Below are positions 12,399 to 13,556 of a stretch of 13,556 bases of DNA, one piece after another. The stretch comes from Chloroflexota bacterium (GTDB lineage Bacteria > Chloroflexota > Limnocylindria > Limnocylindrales > CSP1-4). The stretch covers positions 1 through 13,556 of the forward strand of contig JACDBP010000310.1 of NCBI GenBank assembly GCA_013694835.1, given 5' to 3'. The first letter of the stretch is position 1. Every line of letters starts with the position of its first letter. The translations under genes and the position numbers were made by a program. The notes under the pieces were generated by a model. That model did no database searches. It worked only from the letters and a program-made list of their open reading frames with translations, and was not told the DNA's origin.

Positions 12399-13556
12399 GT
12401 GACCAGCCCGGCCCCGGCCTCGCCCGACGCGCCATGTCAGCCTGCCGGCGACGCCGCGGGCACGCTCGTCGCGCGGCCCATCGAGTTCGACGACATCCCG
12501 CGGCAGGACTGGGACCGTCTCTTCGCGGTGACCGTAGCGGCCACGCCCTTCAGCGACTGGTCGATGCATCGGGCGTGGTGGGATTCGTACGCCGCCACGG
12601 CGCACCAGCAGTACCTCGCCTGTTACCCGACGAACGACCGCGCCGCCAGCACCATCCTGGGAATCGTTCCGCTGATGCATCGGCACCAGGTCGAGCCCGA
12701 CGATGCGGCCACCCGAACGGCGCTCAGGCGCCAGCACCGCGAGGGTAGTCGCGTCTCGCCCGAAGCGAAGGCCATCTTCTTCGGCGCCAGCTACCACGCC
12801 GACTACGCCACGCTGCTGGCGCACCCGGCCGACCTCGGAGCGGTCGCGGAGGCCACCGTCGACGCCCTCGCCGCACCACCCGACCCCGGGCACGGCGACT
12901 GTGATTGGGACGTCGTCGACCTGCGCCGACTGCGCGACGATGACCCCGCGCTCAGGGACCTCGAACAGGCCTTCTGCCGCCGAGCCGAGCGCGAAGGCTG
13001 GCAGGTCCACCGCGAGCAGGAGGACGTCTGCCCCGTGCTGTCGTTCGCCGGAGCCGACTGGGAGACCTACCTCGGCAGCCTCGGCAAGAAGGCGCGCCAC
13101 GAGATCCGACGCAAGATCCGCCGCGCCGAGGCCGCTGGCGACCTCCGTTTCGAGCTTCTCCCGCCGGCACCCGAGACCGTAGAATCGTTCATCGCCCTGC
13201 ACCAGGCCCGCTGGGGGGCCGAGGGCCTCTTCCCCGAGACCGAAGGTGGGGCTCGCAGCCGGCGATTCCTGCACCGCATCGCCGAGCTGGCTGCCGCCGA
13301 TGGCGACCGAGCCACCGCGCAGTTCGGGCTGCTGAGTCTGGGTGGCCGGCCCGCATTCGCGACGGTCGGTTTCGACGACGGTGCGACGTGCTACTTCTAC
13401 AACGCCGGGATGGACCCTGCGGCCCGCGACCTCTCGCCGGGCGTCACCGGGACGGCGGCGTATCTGCGTGATCGACTGGAGGCGGGCCGCAGCCGGTTCG
13501 ACTTCCTCCGCGGCGACGAGCCCTACAAGTACGAATGGGGCGCCGTCGACCAGCCG
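12399..13556 (+). CDS. GNAT/FemAB-like acyltransferase (CelD/BcsL type), 3' end outside window
   Basis: The frame is open from the GTG at 12399 to the right edge (386 codons, no stop). It encodes a protein of the acetyltransferase_6 type (PF13480), a double-GNAT-like fold found in polysaccharide and cell-envelope gene sets. The first 25 residues are Pro/Ala-rich and probably disordered. DWSMHRAWWDSYAAT and the central basic helix GKKARHEIRRKIRRAEAAGD (from residue 229) are typical, as is the late motif FLRGDEPYKYEWGA (369-382). No signal peptide or membrane helix is evident, so it is likely cytoplasmic. It lies 85 bases after the sulfatase and could be transcribed on its own from the -10-like element just upstream. 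The acyl donor and acceptor cannot be told from sequence. A longer upstream start is unlikely because no further homology-like sequence appears there. Confidence 0.82.
   Translation, partial: MTSPAPASPDAPCQPAGDAAGTLVARPIEFDDIPRQDWDRLFAVTVAATPFSDWSMHRAWWDSYAATAHQQYLACYPTNDRAASTILGIVPLMHRHQVEPDDAATRTALRRQHREGSRVSPEAKAIFFGASYHADYATLLAHPADLGAVAEATVDALAAPPDPGHGDCDWDVVDLRRLRDDDPALRDLEQAFCRRAEREGWQVHREQEDVCPVLSFAGADWETYLGSLGKKARHEIRRKIRRAEAAGDLRFELLPPAPETVESFIALHQARWGAEGLFPETEGGARSRRFLHRIAELAAADGDRATAQFGLLSLGGRPAFATVGFDDGATCYFYNAGMDPAARDLSPGVTGTAAYLRDRLEAGRSRFDFLRGDEPYKYEWGAVDQP

Overview
The window is 13.6 kb of dense, GC-rich bacterial chromosome (by eye about two thirds G+C or more). Coding strands have strong G/C preference at third positions, GTG starts are frequent, and many neighbouring genes overlap by a few bases. 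Gene content and protein style suggest a free-living member of the Chloroflexota or a related deep-branching, high-GC soil or freshwater lineage. That assignment is inference from gene order and protein character. I see no phage, IS, CRISPR, rRNA or tRNA. The window opens inside atpD and closes inside a GNAT-type gene.

Left block (1-5576, all plus strand): the end of atpD, a 228-base gap, atpC, murA, an mreB/mbl homologue, a PHP-domain phosphoesterase and a flippase-like (LPG synthase TM family) membrane protein. From atpC on, junctions are 4-base gaps or 4-base overlaps, except 41 bases before the PHP gene, so this looks like one transcription unit joining ATP synthase to cell-wall and cell-shape functions. 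The order atpC-murA-mbl recalls Bacillus. MurA has Asp where most MurA enzymes have the fosfomycin-target Cys.

Middle block (5588-8700, all minus strand): reading in the direction of transcription, a DegU-like response regulator, two tiny Flp-type pilin genes (44 and 55 residues), comF and the long form of hpf. After a 203-base gap comes a separate small XRE regulator. The regulator stop and the first pilin start share a base (TGATG), and the pilins are tandem duplicates with intact prepilin-peptidase sites. The order degU-(pilins)-comF-hpf parallels degU-comF-hpf of Firmicutes, with pilin genes in between. This is the most interesting part of the window: a possible regulated pilus/DNA-uptake and stationary-phase operon.

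Right block (8908-13556): a minus-strand, membrane-anchored alpha/beta hydrolase of the tripeptidyl-aminopeptidase type is divergent from a plus-strand, exported sulfatase with a CCPGR active-site motif. The 91-base space between them holds three consecutive perfect inverted repeats. After the sulfatase, a GTG-started GNAT/FemAB-like gene runs off the right edge. Its start is preceded by a perfect dyad abutting a possible -10 element, with no Shine-Dalgarno sequence.
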